DNA of 64,000 nt from Planctomycetota bacterium (GTDB taxonomy: Bacteria > Planctomycetota > Phycisphaerae > FEN-1346 > JAACEH01), in NCBI GenBank assembly GCA_016935955.1, contig JAFGPY010000290.1, positions 17,759-81,758 on the forward strand. The letters are read 5' to 3'. The notes beneath the pieces are model-generated. The model was not told the origin of the DNA. It saw only the letters and a list, made by a program, of their open reading frames with translations, and ran no database searches. Made by a program: the position numbers and the translations under genes. Within the stretch, counting starts at the first letter, position 1. Each line of letters begins with the position of its first letter. This document shows positions 53,111 to 62,800 of the stretch, in pieces.

Positions 53111-55375
53111 TCACTTCACCGGCTGCAGCCAGAGACAGTCTAAGTAGACCTCGTTCATGACCGACGGACGCGAGAGGGCGATGTACGTCATCATGTCGTC
53201 CGTGACGTCGAACTCGCCTACCTCGAAAACGTGGTACTTGCCGTCGGCCAACTGCTCGGCCGTCACTTCGAGTATGTCGCCGCGCGTGCCGCAGACGAAG
53301 GCTTTGCCTTCTCCGGAGGCTTTGCCGCCGCGAACGCGAATGAAGAGTTTGAACCGCTTGGCCCCGGCGCATTCTTCGTAGCGACTGAAATGGTGCTGAA
53401 TGAGCCACTTCGCCGTGGGCACCTTCAGCGCCCATCCGTCGCTGGCCGCCTCGTCGCGAACCCACCAACCCGTCCGCGCCAGCCAGCCCGAGTCGATCTG
53501 CCGGGCCTGAAGCAACCGCGTCGTCGGGAAGTCCTTCATATCCAGTTCGGGGGGCAGCACGGCGCTCTTCTCGGCAACCAGGCGGCCGTAGTCGGTCAGC
53601 CACTGGAAGAACGGCTCGGCATTCTCCGGATCGGCCACAGCCGTGATGCCGTAGTCCTTGGCGACGCGATTCAGTTGAGCGGCCATCTCGGCAAAATCGA
53701 GTTTGCCGACCCGTTTCTCCGTGGCCTGCCACGTGCGGCTCAGCGGCCCGCGTTTAGTCAGGACATACCAGATCGGCATGTGGGCATGGCGGACGCGACG
53801 CTCGAAGTCCGGATTGCCCTTGGCCGCCCCGTCGGCCTTGCGCAGCAGCTCCTCGGCCTCGGCGATAATCTCTGGTTGAAGGAACGGCGCGTTCATGCGT
53901 GTCACGCGGCCCAGGTGGTAGTTGTGCTCGCGTCCGTAGCGGTGCATGATGTCGATGTACTCGGCAACCGCGGATGCCGCAGGACCGTAGTAGGCCTCAA
54001 GGAATTCCGCGATCAGGGCCTTGCCGTCAGCGTCCGGGTTCCACAGGGCCCTGGCCTGCACCCACATTCTTAGCGGCACGAACTCCGTCCCCGCGCCGAC
54101 GTGGGTCCCCTGCTCCGTGATACCGATGGCCTTGTGGTCGGCGAAGAACTTGATGTTCGGCACCAGGCTGTCCAGGTCCGGGTTCGGCATCAGGTAGTGA
54201 GCGCGGTTGCCCACATACGTCCAGATCATCATCGCCGGAGCGACGCGACTCCAGGCCGTGATGTCTTCCTTCACCTTGGCGTTTTCGGGATTGCTCGCGT
54301 CGGCCAGCGGATGGGCGTAGTCGGACTCGATCGGCGCGAAGCGGACAATGATGTTGGGCTGCAACTTCATCGTCTTCAGCGGCGGGCGACTCCAACCGTA
54401 CGCGCCGCTCTGAATCCTAGCCCCCGGCACCTCTTTTGCCAGTCGCTCGGCCACCTTGTTGACGAAGTGCCACCAAATGGCGGATCGCCCTTCCCTCTCG
54501 GCCAGTGCCGAGCACGTCTCGCACTGGCACGCGGCATCGTTGTCCTCGTGGGCCAGCACCAGGTACGGCGTGCCGGGATTCTCCCTGTAGGTTTTTGCCA
54601 TGCTCTTGACGGTCGCCTTGATCACATCGGAATTGGTCGGGCAAATCTCGTCGTGCGTGCGGCTGCCCTTGACCAGGGCCCACATCTCGGGCTTCATCTC
54701 CTCGACCGACGACTCCACGTAGTCAATCGAGCAGTGGGCCTGGAGGCCGGCCGACAGGCTCCCGCCGCCGTAACGCTCGTCGATCTCGTTCCACCCGATG
54801 CCGTTGAGCTTGTTGCGAACGTACCACAGATGGTTAGCCGGATTGTGCCCCTCGGCATACATGATGTTCCGCGTCTGGAGCTTCGGCGTCTGGCGAATGT
54901 CCAGCGGCCCCATGACAATCGTCTTCAGCGACGGGATCGTACTCTCGCTCGGCGTCCACCAGCGACATCCCAGGTGCTCCAGGAACGTGTAGACGCCGTA
55001 CATCGTGCCACGCTGCTTGCCGCCGGCGATCACCAGCCGGTCGCCGACAGTCCGTATCACGAAGCCCTCATCACCCAGCGAGCTGTCCTTCTTCACGCCG
55101 AGAGAGGCGGCCAGCCTCTCGGCCCCGATGAGCACCGCCTTGGCGGGCAACGCGGCTTCGGGTGCGGCCATTGCGAGCCGGACGCCGGACATCTTCTCCA
55201 CGTGATCGATGAACTCCTGGGCTGCCCACTTCTCCGACCGGCTGGCGTTGTCGTCGAGAACGACAACGTAGTCGCTTCGCCCCTTGTCGACCAGCGTCAG
55301 GTCCGCCACGGCAACCGACGACAAGAAGAGGCTTACCACCAGAACACGGGCCAACACTTTGATGATTCTCGCCAT
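53111..55375 (-). CDS. DUF4838-type secreted glycoside hydrolase-like protein
   Basis: This 754-aa product has a signal peptide, VLARVLVVSLFLSSVAVA. Residues about 30-150 resemble the N-terminal domain of GH67-like proteins (SEKWAAQEFIDHVEKMSGV; RGTMYGVYTFLEHLGCRWW). The central DUF4838 barrel has the hallmark Cys cluster AACQCETCSAL near 285-295 and PTNSDVIKATVKSMA before it. The extreme C-terminus is a strand-rich, jelly-roll-like domain. The family is linked to polysaccharide use but its reaction is not established. ATG 55375 was chosen for the signal peptide; GGGA lies nine nt upstream. It is the third gene after two glycosidase-like genes on the same strand. Confidence 0.85.
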   Translation of the reverse strand: MARIIKVLARVLVVSLFLSSVAVADLTLVDKGRSDYVVVLDDNASRSEKWAAQEFIDHVEKMSGVRLAMAAPEAALPAKAVLIGAERLAASLGVKKDSSLGDEGFVIRTVGDRLVIAGGKQRGTMYGVYTFLEHLGCRWWTPSESTIPSLKTIVMGPLDIRQTPKLQTRNIMYAEGHNPANHLWYVRNKLNGIGWNEIDERYGGGSLSAGLQAHCSIDYVESSVEEMKPEMWALVKGSRTHDEICPTNSDVIKATVKSMAKTYRENPGTPYLVLAHEDNDAACQCETCSALAEREGRSAIWWHFVNKVAERLAKEVPGARIQSGAYGWSRPPLKTMKLQPNIIVRFAPIESDYAHPLADASNPENAKVKEDITAWSRVAPAMMIWTYVGNRAHYLMPNPDLDSLVPNIKFFADHKAIGITEQGTHVGAGTEFVPLRMWVQARALWNPDADGKALIAEFLEAYYGPAASAVAEYIDIMHRYGREHNYHLGRVTRMNAPFLQPEIIAEAEELLRKADGAAKGNPDFERRVRHAHMPIWYVLTKRGPLSRTWQATEKRVGKLDFAEMAAQLNRVAKDYGITAVADPENAEPFFQWLTDYGRLVAEKSAVLPPELDMKDFPTTRLLQARQIDSGWLARTGWWVRDEAASDGWALKVPTAKWLIQHHFSRYEECAGAKRFKLFIRVRGGKASGEGKAFVCGTRGDILEVTAEQLADGKYHVFEVGEFDVTDDMMTYIALSRPSVMNEVYLDCLWLQPVK

Positions 55376-55524
55376 GCTCTCTGTCCCTTTCCGAGTCTAT
55401 CTCCCGTGCATGTGCAAGCCTGCCTTCGTCGCGGGCCGTACCCGCATCCTGTTTCAACTCTTCGCTTCACACCGGACCTCTTCCTGGCGTCCCCCCAGGA
55501 CCGCCGCATGGCTGCGAGCGGTCG

Positions 55525-56931
55525 CTACTCCCGCGCCAACTGCCCGGCGACCTCGGCCGCCGACCCGCGAACGACGTAGACCGGAGCCTCGCCCAGTGTG
55601 AGCCTGACCTTGCCGCCCTGGGCCTTCAGTTCGCTCGTTTTGCCCAGCATGTCGACCAGCGTGAGCGGACCGTCGGCTGCGGGGAACTCTCGCTCCACCT
55701 GGCCCGTTCCCGTGTGCCAGGCCATCAGCACCGGCTGGCCCGTCGCCCCCGACAACTCGTAGGCAAACACGCCGCCAGCTTCCTCGGCCACGATCTTGGC
55801 GTCCTTGCGCGGCTCGGGCATCAGGCGAACCATGATCCGTAGGGCCGCAGCCTGCTCGCGCCACTTGCCGGGTGCGAGGAACAGGCCGAACGATCGCCGC
55901 GTATTGTCCTTGCTGTAGACAATGTCGGTCATGTACATGATCTGGACCTGGGCCACCTGGTGCGCCGCCGAGAGGCCGAACAGACGGACCAGGAAGCAGG
56001 CCTGTTGACGCTCGTCGCGGACCTGCTTTTTGTTGGGGTACTCCAGCGGCCAGCCGATTTCGGTGAACCAGACCGGCTTGTCGGCGAACCTCAGTGGCTT
56101 GGCCACCTCCTCCAGCATCCCCATCCCCTGGATGACGCCCCCTTCCTCGGGGCCGAGCGGCTGCGTGTACGGGTGGATCCCGACGGCGTCGAACGGCTTC
56201 GGCCCCGTGGCCGTCGCCACGTCGCGGATGAACTTCCGCCATCCGATGTACTTGAGCCTCTGAAACATGCCATCGGCCTTCAAAGCCTGCCCGCGGTCAG
56301 GCGTGCCGCTGGCAGTGTTGAAGCCGACGATGATCGCGTGGGAATCGATCTTGCGAATCTCCTCCGAGGCCGCGGCCAGGAGCTTGGCATAAAGCTCGGT
56401 CCGTAGCGTCTCGTCGTTCGGCGGGGTGAGGAAGTCGATGTTCGGCTCATTCCATATCTGCCAGTAGCGAATCGGCAGGGCCGGCTGGTCCGCGTTCTCT
56501 TTCCAGAGCGTGCCGCCCGGGCCGTAGCGCAGCACATTCTCTCGGACACGCTCCCGCCACAGCTTGATCGAGGCCTCGACCGGCATGGTCTTGCCGTAGG
56601 AGATTTCCTGCATGATGAGCGTCGGCGTCAGGTGCACCCCGTTGCGAGCGGCGAGCAGAGCCGCCTTGTCGGCCCACTCTTTGTGTTCCCATCCGCCGAT
56701 GCGGGCCCAGCGAACGCCAAGTCTCTTCATGTCCTCGGCGTGCTTGACATACGTTTCGGCCCAACCATAGAGGGCATAAAGGTCCGGCGCCGCCAAGGAC
56801 GGGTCAGTCGCTGCCATAGCCGCCCTCGCAGTTGTTGTCGCTGGAGGTCCCGCCGCGTCCGCCGTCGCCGCCATGCCGATTGCACATGCGGCAATGAAGA
56901 CCAGTGCGCCATGCTGTAAGATCCGAATCAT
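55525..56931 (-). CDS. Clan GH-A-like secreted glycosidase
   Basis: This 468-aa product has a signal peptide, ALVFIAACAIGMAATADA. The TIM barrel shows the acid/base motif WQIWNEPN (about residues 158-165) and nucleophile motif WFTEIGWPLEYPN (about 292-304), the layout of clan GH-A enzymes such as GH39 or GH5 relatives. A short strand domain follows (about 385-468). This architecture predicts a retaining exo- or endo-glycosidase outside the cytoplasm; sugar specificity cannot be read. ATG 56931 has AGGGGAGA six nt upstream. It lies 57 nt after a paralogous gene and 149 nt before the DUF4838 gene. Confidence 0.85.
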   Translation of the reverse strand: MIRILQHGALVFIAACAIGMAATADAAGPPATTTARAAMAATDPSLAAPDLYALYGWAETYVKHAEDMKRLGVRWARIGGWEHKEWADKAALLAARNGVHLTPTLIMQEISYGKTMPVEASIKLWRERVRENVLRYGPGGTLWKENADQPALPIRYWQIWNEPNIDFLTPPNDETLRTELYAKLLAAASEEIRKIDSHAIIVGFNTASGTPDRGQALKADGMFQRLKYIGWRKFIRDVATATGPKPFDAVGIHPYTQPLGPEEGGVIQGMGMLEEVAKPLRFADKPVWFTEIGWPLEYPNKKQVRDERQQACFLVRLFGLSAAHQVAQVQIMYMTDIVYSKDNTRRSFGLFLAPGKWREQAAALRIMVRLMPEPRKDAKIVAEEAGGVFAYELSGATGQPVLMAWHTGTGQVEREFPAADGPLTLVDMLGKTSELKAQGGKVRLTLGEAPVYVVRGSAAEVAGQLARE

Positions 56932-56988
56932 CGTGTGTCTCCCCTTTCGAGCGTTTCGCCGCGGAAGCTGCCCACACCGGCGGCCGAT

Positions 56989-58482
56989 TCAGTTCTCCGC
57001 GCCGCGAATGGCTTTCCAGTCGTTCCAGTGCTTCGGTGACAAGTAGAGTTCCGTGGCCTTCTCCTGTTCGGCCGAAACGTCGGTTGAGACGAAGATCGGC
57101 GTGCCGGTGATGGGCAGACGCATCTCGCCGGCGTCATTGATCGAGCCGTTCTCCTTCGAGTAGACAACCCCGCCCAGCAGTTCGCGATTGTAGAGGACCA
57201 TCTTGTCCTTCGGCACCTTCAGGTTGTAACGGAACGGCTTGCCCTCGGTCCACAGGCAATAGACCTCGCTCGTCCCCTTGCCGCGGAATTTGTAGCAGTA
57301 GAAGCCGCTGTCGCCGAAGGGTCGATCGCTCCACCGCGACGCCGCATCGCCGATGTTCTCGCCGTCGCTGACGATCTCCAGCAACTGCGGATCGGGAATC
57401 AGGTCGATCATCAGTTTCGTGATCTCGGCCACAGGTCGCATCTTCCCGTCCTTGTAGAAGCCGTAGGACTTCAGTAGGTAGTACCCCTGCTGCCGCCGCG
57501 GCGAGAACTGGTCGTTGACGTACGTGAGCGTCAGGCACTGCACACCGTGCCGGGCCGACAGGGCCAGGGCCCGGATCATGTAGTCGGCCGTCTGGTCCTT
57601 GGTCGTGTGGAACGGATTCGGCGGACCGTAGGCCATCGGCCAGCCAATCTCCGTGAACCAGATCGGCCGCTCCTGGCCGCGCTTGCGGCACTCGTCCTGC
57701 ACCCACTTGAGCGCCTTGGCCAACCCGGTCGAGTCCGGCGGCAACGGGAACGAAAACGGGTGGAGGTCGATGCAATCGTAGTACGGGAAGCCGCCGTGCT
57801 CATGAACGCCGCGGATGAAGACCTGGCCGCCCATGACCTTTCGCTCCTTGTCCACGTACTGCGGGCCGGGCATGGCTCCGTCCACGCAGCCGATCGGCCC
57901 CATGGCCACAACCTGGCATTCCTTGCTCCAGGCCTTCAACTCGTCGTGGGCCGCCTTCAGGCAGGCCGTGAAGGCCTCGTCGGGCATCACGTCGCCCTCG
58001 GGCTTCAATTCCGTGCCCGGTTCACCGTCGATCACCCAGTAGCGCACCGGCCGCGCGGGCACGTTGGGATTCTCTTTCCACAACGCCCCGCCGGGACCAT
58101 AGCGCGCAACCGCCTCGCGAACCGCCTTGCGATAGCCTTCGACATCGCCCGTCCTGGCCCAACGATTCGGCGAAAAGTAACCGGCCATCTCGATGCCGTT
58201 CTTGGCAGCCACCAGCATCCCCGACTCCTGGTCGGATCCGATGTGCGTCGAGATCAGCTTGAAACCAGTCTGCTTGACGAGATCCAGGTATTGCGCCGAC
58301 TCGAAGTCGCTCGCCCAGCAATAGAGCCCGTAGAACGGCACGATCCTCTTGCCTTCGGCGTCGCGTAGACCGGGAGGCTCCTTCGGCAGCGCCGCGGTCG
58401 CCGCGTCCTGCGCCCAGGCCATCCCGCAGCCGCACAACCCGATCGCAACTAATAACGACACTGTGAGGGTCCACGTTCTCAT
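56989..58482 (-). CDS. Clan GH-A-like secreted glycosidase paralogue with altered acid/base motif
   Basis: This 497-aa product has a signal peptide, LTVSLLVAIGLCGCGMAWA; the CGC could also be a lipobox but fits poorly. Barrel landmarks match its downstream paralogue: YGPGGALWKENPNVPARPVR, then YWVIDGEPGTELK at the acid/base position and WFTEIGWPMAYGP at the nucleophile. The Asn that normally precedes the acid/base Glu is Gly here (GEP instead of NEP). Both glutamates remain, so activity may be altered rather than lost. ATG 58482 has AAGGAG seven nt upstream. It heads the glycosidase/DUF4838 operon. Confidence 0.83.
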   Translation of the reverse strand: MRTWTLTVSLLVAIGLCGCGMAWAQDAATAALPKEPPGLRDAEGKRIVPFYGLYCWASDFESAQYLDLVKQTGFKLISTHIGSDQESGMLVAAKNGIEMAGYFSPNRWARTGDVEGYRKAVREAVARYGPGGALWKENPNVPARPVRYWVIDGEPGTELKPEGDVMPDEAFTACLKAAHDELKAWSKECQVVAMGPIGCVDGAMPGPQYVDKERKVMGGQVFIRGVHEHGGFPYYDCIDLHPFSFPLPPDSTGLAKALKWVQDECRKRGQERPIWFTEIGWPMAYGPPNPFHTTKDQTADYMIRALALSARHGVQCLTLTYVNDQFSPRRQQGYYLLKSYGFYKDGKMRPVAEITKLMIDLIPDPQLLEIVSDGENIGDAASRWSDRPFGDSGFYCYKFRGKGTSEVYCLWTEGKPFRYNLKVPKDKMVLYNRELLGGVVYSKENGSINDAGEMRLPITGTPIFVSTDVSAEQEKATELYLSPKHWNDWKAIRGAEN

Positions 58483-58701
58483 TCGATCATCTCCTTCCAG
58501 GTGCCCGATGTCTCTGTCACACTGGCGTCTCGCAGCCGGCTACGTGTGCACACCCATTAAACCGCCCACAGCATGTCCCGTCACGAGCGAAGACGTAGCG
58601 CGGTGAATAGGACAAGAATCCGGCGCGCAGCCCCGCATTACCGCCCCACACCCGCATAATTGGCAACATTGCATGACCGTAAGAAATGACAAGGCGGCTG
58701 T

Positions 58702-59661
58702 TCAGGCACTCTCGCTGCGCATTGCGGCAAGGTTTCGGCCATCGATGAACTTCAGTTGTTTGTACAAAGTGTTAACGCGCGGCATCTGTACCCCTGCCCT
58801 TACGGCGGCACGCAGCGCGTTGCCGAAGATCGCCTCGACTTCCAGCGGCCGTTTCAACTCGCAGTCGATCTTCATGCTCGTGCGATACGGCTTCATCTTC
58901 TCGGTCAGGTCGAGCATGTGGCGGATGAAGGCCCCGTCAATCTCACGCCCGCATGATCTTGCCCCGTCCGCCACCTCACGCATCAGGGCCTCGGCCAGGC
59001 CGCGCGTCTGCGGGTCGGCCATCAACTCGGCGCTGGTGGCGTCGAGCACCACCGACAGACCGTTGAAGGGAATGTTCCAGATCAGCTTCTGCCACCGGGC
59101 CAGCACCAGGTCCTCGACGCAGCGCGTCTCGATTTCCGCGACACGGAAATCGCCGGCCACGGCCTCCATCCGCGGCGTGATTCCGACCGCGCGGCCCTCT
59201 GCGGCATGCTCGGCGAACGTCACGAAGCCGTAATCCAGGTGGTGAATGTGGCCTGGGCCGACTTTGTTTGAGCAGAGAAAACAAAGCCCGCCCATCACGC
59301 GATCGTGACCGACGATCTGAGCAGCATCGTCTTCCACGCCCAGTCCGTTCTGCAGCATCAGCACCACGCCCCTGTCCCCAGCAGGCTTCGGCAGCAGTTG
59401 CGGCAACAGATGATTCTGCGTCGTCTTCAATGCCACTACGACAACGTCGCATGGCGGCATATCGTCCGGTTGGGCATAGGCCTGAGCATGCGACAACGTG
59501 AAATCGCCGTCAACCGAATCCACCCGCAGACCGTGCCGTCGCACATGCTCGTAGTCGCCGTGCAGGAGAAAGTGGACATCGAGACCGGCGTGCGCCAGTC
59601 GCGCACCGTAAAATCCGCCGACGGCGCCAGTTCCGATGACGGCGTAGCTCCTGGCAGACAT
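58702..59661 (-). CDS. Ketopantoate reductase-family (ApbA/PanE) oxidoreductase
   Basis: This 319-aa NADPH-dependent 2-dehydropantoate 2-reductase-like enzyme of the pantothenate route has the N-terminal AVIGTGAVGGFYGARLAHAG loop (GxGxxG), LMLQNGLGVED (family NGLG) and KLIWNIPFNGLSVVLD with the conserved Lys-Asn pair. The length and two-domain order are normal. Paralogues outside pantothenate synthesis are common, so the exact substrate is uncertain. ATG 59661 opens with the first beta strand; AGGAGG is about twelve nt upstream. No other pantothenate gene is seen in the window. Confidence 0.85.
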   Translation of the reverse strand: MSARSYAVIGTGAVGGFYGARLAHAGLDVHFLLHGDYEHVRRHGLRVDSVDGDFTLSHAQAYAQPDDMPPCDVVVVALKTTQNHLLPQLLPKPAGDRGVVLMLQNGLGVEDDAAQIVGHDRVMGGLCFLCSNKVGPGHIHHLDYGFVTFAEHAAEGRAVGITPRMEAVAGDFRVAEIETRCVEDLVLARWQKLIWNIPFNGLSVVLDATSAELMADPQTRGLAEALMREVADGARSCGREIDGAFIRHMLDLTEKMKPYRTSMKIDCELKRPLEVEAIFGNALRAAVRAGVQMPRVNTLYKQLKFIDGRNLAAMRSESA

Positions 59662-59792
59662 GTCGCTCGCGGTCCTCCTTCTCTGAAATCGTCATGGGCC
59701 GGTCGGCTTATCGAATCCCTCGGCCCTGTCTCGCACGGTTCGATTATAGGGCAACTGCGGCCGCACGCACAACCTGCCTTCTGCCAAAGAGG

Positions 59793-59835
59793 AGGTCCGG
59801 TCCCGGTTGGCGACGCCAGTGCCGGGACCGGACCT
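59793..59835. terminator. Strong 14-bp hairpin after the PKD/beta-helix gene
   Basis: AGGTCCGGTCCCGG (59793-59806) and CCGGGACCGGACCT (59822-59835) are exactly complementary around a 15-nt loop. It begins 36 nt beyond the stop at 59872 on the minus strand and is followed there by CCTCTTTGG, a weak U stretch. Confidence 0.7.
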
Positions 59836-59871
59836 TAGCGCTCATTCACATACGGTCCTGCAATTCAGCCG

Positions 59872-62800
59872 CTACTGCTCGTACTCGTACGCCCCGATGT
59901 CGGGATCGTCGCCTTGCGGCACGCTGGTGCCCTCGATGTCGTAGTCCAGGTTCACGTCCACACCAGCGTCAATCGCGGTGCTGCCGGTCTTCAGGTGGTA
60001 GTCCAGGTTATCCGGATCGACCCACAGGTCCGCGGCATCGTCCTGGAATTCGCCCGTACCGAGGTTGTTCGGATCCTGGGTCCACGACAGGCTCGTATAG
60101 ATGTTGTACTCCGACGTGCCGCCGCGATACTGCACGCTGCTGCCGTCCATGATGTTGTTTTTGGCCACCATGGACGACCCGACGCTCGTACTGCCGATCG
60201 TCGTGCCGCCGCTCTGGATCACGTTGTTGTACAGGTACAGGTTCTCGCACGTGCCCCAGTCGGCGAACGCATAGGTGCTGTCGTTGCCGTGGAACACGTT
60301 GTAGGCGTACGTCATGTTGGTCGAAGTCTGCACCGTGCAGGCAATGCGACCGCCGAACACGAAATTGCCCATGATGAGAACATTGTCGCAGGACAGGTAG
60401 CAGGTGATGCCGTTGGCATGACGGCCCAGGTGACCCACGACGACATTACCGACAATCTGGCTGTCCTCGGCATAGTAGTAGTCGATGCCCGTGCCGCCAT
60501 TCTTCTCCAAGTAGTTGTCGTTGATCGACGTGTCCGTCATGTGCGTCAGGATGATGCCCCGGCTCTTGCACTCGATGACCTCGTTGTCCTCGACCACGCA
60601 GCTTGTCGCGCTGTCCAGGTTGATTCCGCTGCCCGGACTCATCGTCACCACGTTGTCCTGGGCCAGGATGTCGGTCACGCTCTGGCCCAGCGTGTTGTAG
60701 AGGACCGCCTTGTCGCCGTCGCTCTTCTGCATCTTGAAGCCGCGAACGGTCACGTAGCTCTCGTCGTTGAAGGTGAAGCAACCGTCGCGCACCGAGACCG
60801 TGATCTCCTTGCCCGACACGCCAGCGGTCAGCGGCCACAGGTAGATTTTCGGGCCGCCGCCCGGGCCGGTCTGGTCCTCACGGACCACATACTCACCTGC
60901 CGTGTCCAGAATCTTCAGCGAGTTGACCATGGCATAGCTGCTATACCACGTGGTCCCGAGCGACGTGAACTGAATCTCGTTGTTCTCGGGATCGTAGCCC
61001 GTCACGGCACGCGTCAGGATGCTGTTGTTGCCGGCGTGGATGTAGATATACGTCGAGCCGTCCCAGTAATCCTCGTCCTGCATCGTGAAGTAGTCGGCAT
61101 CGACGATCGTTGTGTCGGTCGCCGAATCGAATGTCAGGTAGTCGTCCAGATTGTCGCTGTAGAACGGGTCGGAGATGTTCGGATGCTGGGCCAAATGCAG
61201 CCACTCGTTGTCCTCGATCAGGTTGGCGTTGAAAGCGTCCACGCCCGACGGTGCATAGGTATAGTAGATATTGGCGTAGTTGGGATTGCCGTCGCAATCT
61301 TCCGCACTGGTGCACTGCGTCCAGCCGGTCAGTTCCTCGCTACCGTCCAGAATCGCGCGGCCCGTCCCCCACGTCTCCGCCGTGTTACCGTCGTAAACAA
61401 TCGGGTTGCCGCTCGTGCCCGACCACTGGCATGCCACCAGGCCGCGATAGATCACGCCGCCCTTGAAGATCACCTTGTCGCCGTAGTAGAGCGTGGTGCT
61501 GGCGGGCGTCCCCGTAGCATTGCTGTCGCCGGGGCAATGCTGCCAGGGAGTCAGCGTACTGAGACCGTTGTTCATGTCGCTGCCGGCGTCGAAGTCCACG
61601 TAGTAGGTGTGGAACCCGCTGCTGGCATTGACGGTGATCGTTACCGTATCGCTGGCCGTCTCCTCTTCGTTGTCGGTCACGATCAGCGTCACTTCGTGCG
61701 TCCCTACGCCAAACGTCACCTGCGGCGATTCTCCCGTGGCGATCTGTGTTTCGCCTTCCTTCCAGACCCAACTGGCGATATCGCCGTCCGAGTCACTTGA
61801 CCCGGAGCCGTCGAGGGTCACCGTTTCATAGCTATTGTTGTCGGTGTCCTCGACCTCGTCGTCGCTGCCGGCATCGGCCATCGGCGGCAGGTTGAAACCT
61901 TGGGTGTCGATGCTTGTCGCACTTGCCGCAAACACCGCCAACCCACGGGCGTTGAAGAGCAGTGTCGGCGTGGTGTCCTCGATTCGGAAGCCCCACAGGT
62001 CCTTCTCGTCATCCAGTTCAAAGGGCGTTGAGAACTCGTACAAGCTGCCGCTGACACTGCTGACGCTACCGGTCGTTCCCGAGTCGTTGCTGTAGACCTT
62101 CGAGAACGTGTAAACGATGTCGAAATCCGTGCCGCCGCTCTGTTCGAGAACCTTCGGCCCGCTGCCGCCGTCCTCAGTACTGAACGAGTACAACACCTCC
62201 TCGTCAGTACCCGTACTGCCGTACAGGGCCACGATTCGCATGCTTCGCGCCCGGTCGGCCGTGTCCATGGCCGCAAGCACGAAATTCACGTCGGTGTACT
62301 TGCCCTTCTGCCCGCTGGGCAGTTCGATTTCCACTTCCGCCACCTGCCAGTCGCTGGTGTAGTGATTCGAACCGACAACCACCACGTTGGGCTGGATGTC
62401 CCAACTCGAGCCGGGGTCGGCCACCTCCAGCAGGTCGCCGCTGTAGACACTGTTGCCCAGCGTCGAGGGAAGATGATAGAACCGCCCGTCTCCACCGGTG
62501 ATTACCCCGTCTTCAGGCGTGCCTTCGGTCCCGGACACGTACCGCGGATGGAACCACTGACCCTCTATGGAGTAGGTCTCGCCGTATCCCTCCTCCGTCG
62601 AACCGCCGACCAGCAGATAACCGCCTGAAACGACGCCCCACCCGACACCGTCGGCCTCGCGCGTGCCCTGCAGTTCACGCAGGTCGTACGAACCGTCCGT
62701 GTAGACCGCCTGCATTTCAAGTGGGCCGCACCATGCGTCCAGATTGAACCCGTCGGACAGGTCCAGACAAACCGGCGGCGGCGCGGCATAGACGCGAACG

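Noticed and set aside
59914..61800. 628-codon plus-strand open frame
   Set aside because: It is the antisense shadow of the beta-helix region; its V/R-rich composition has no domain and the minus strand has clear homology.
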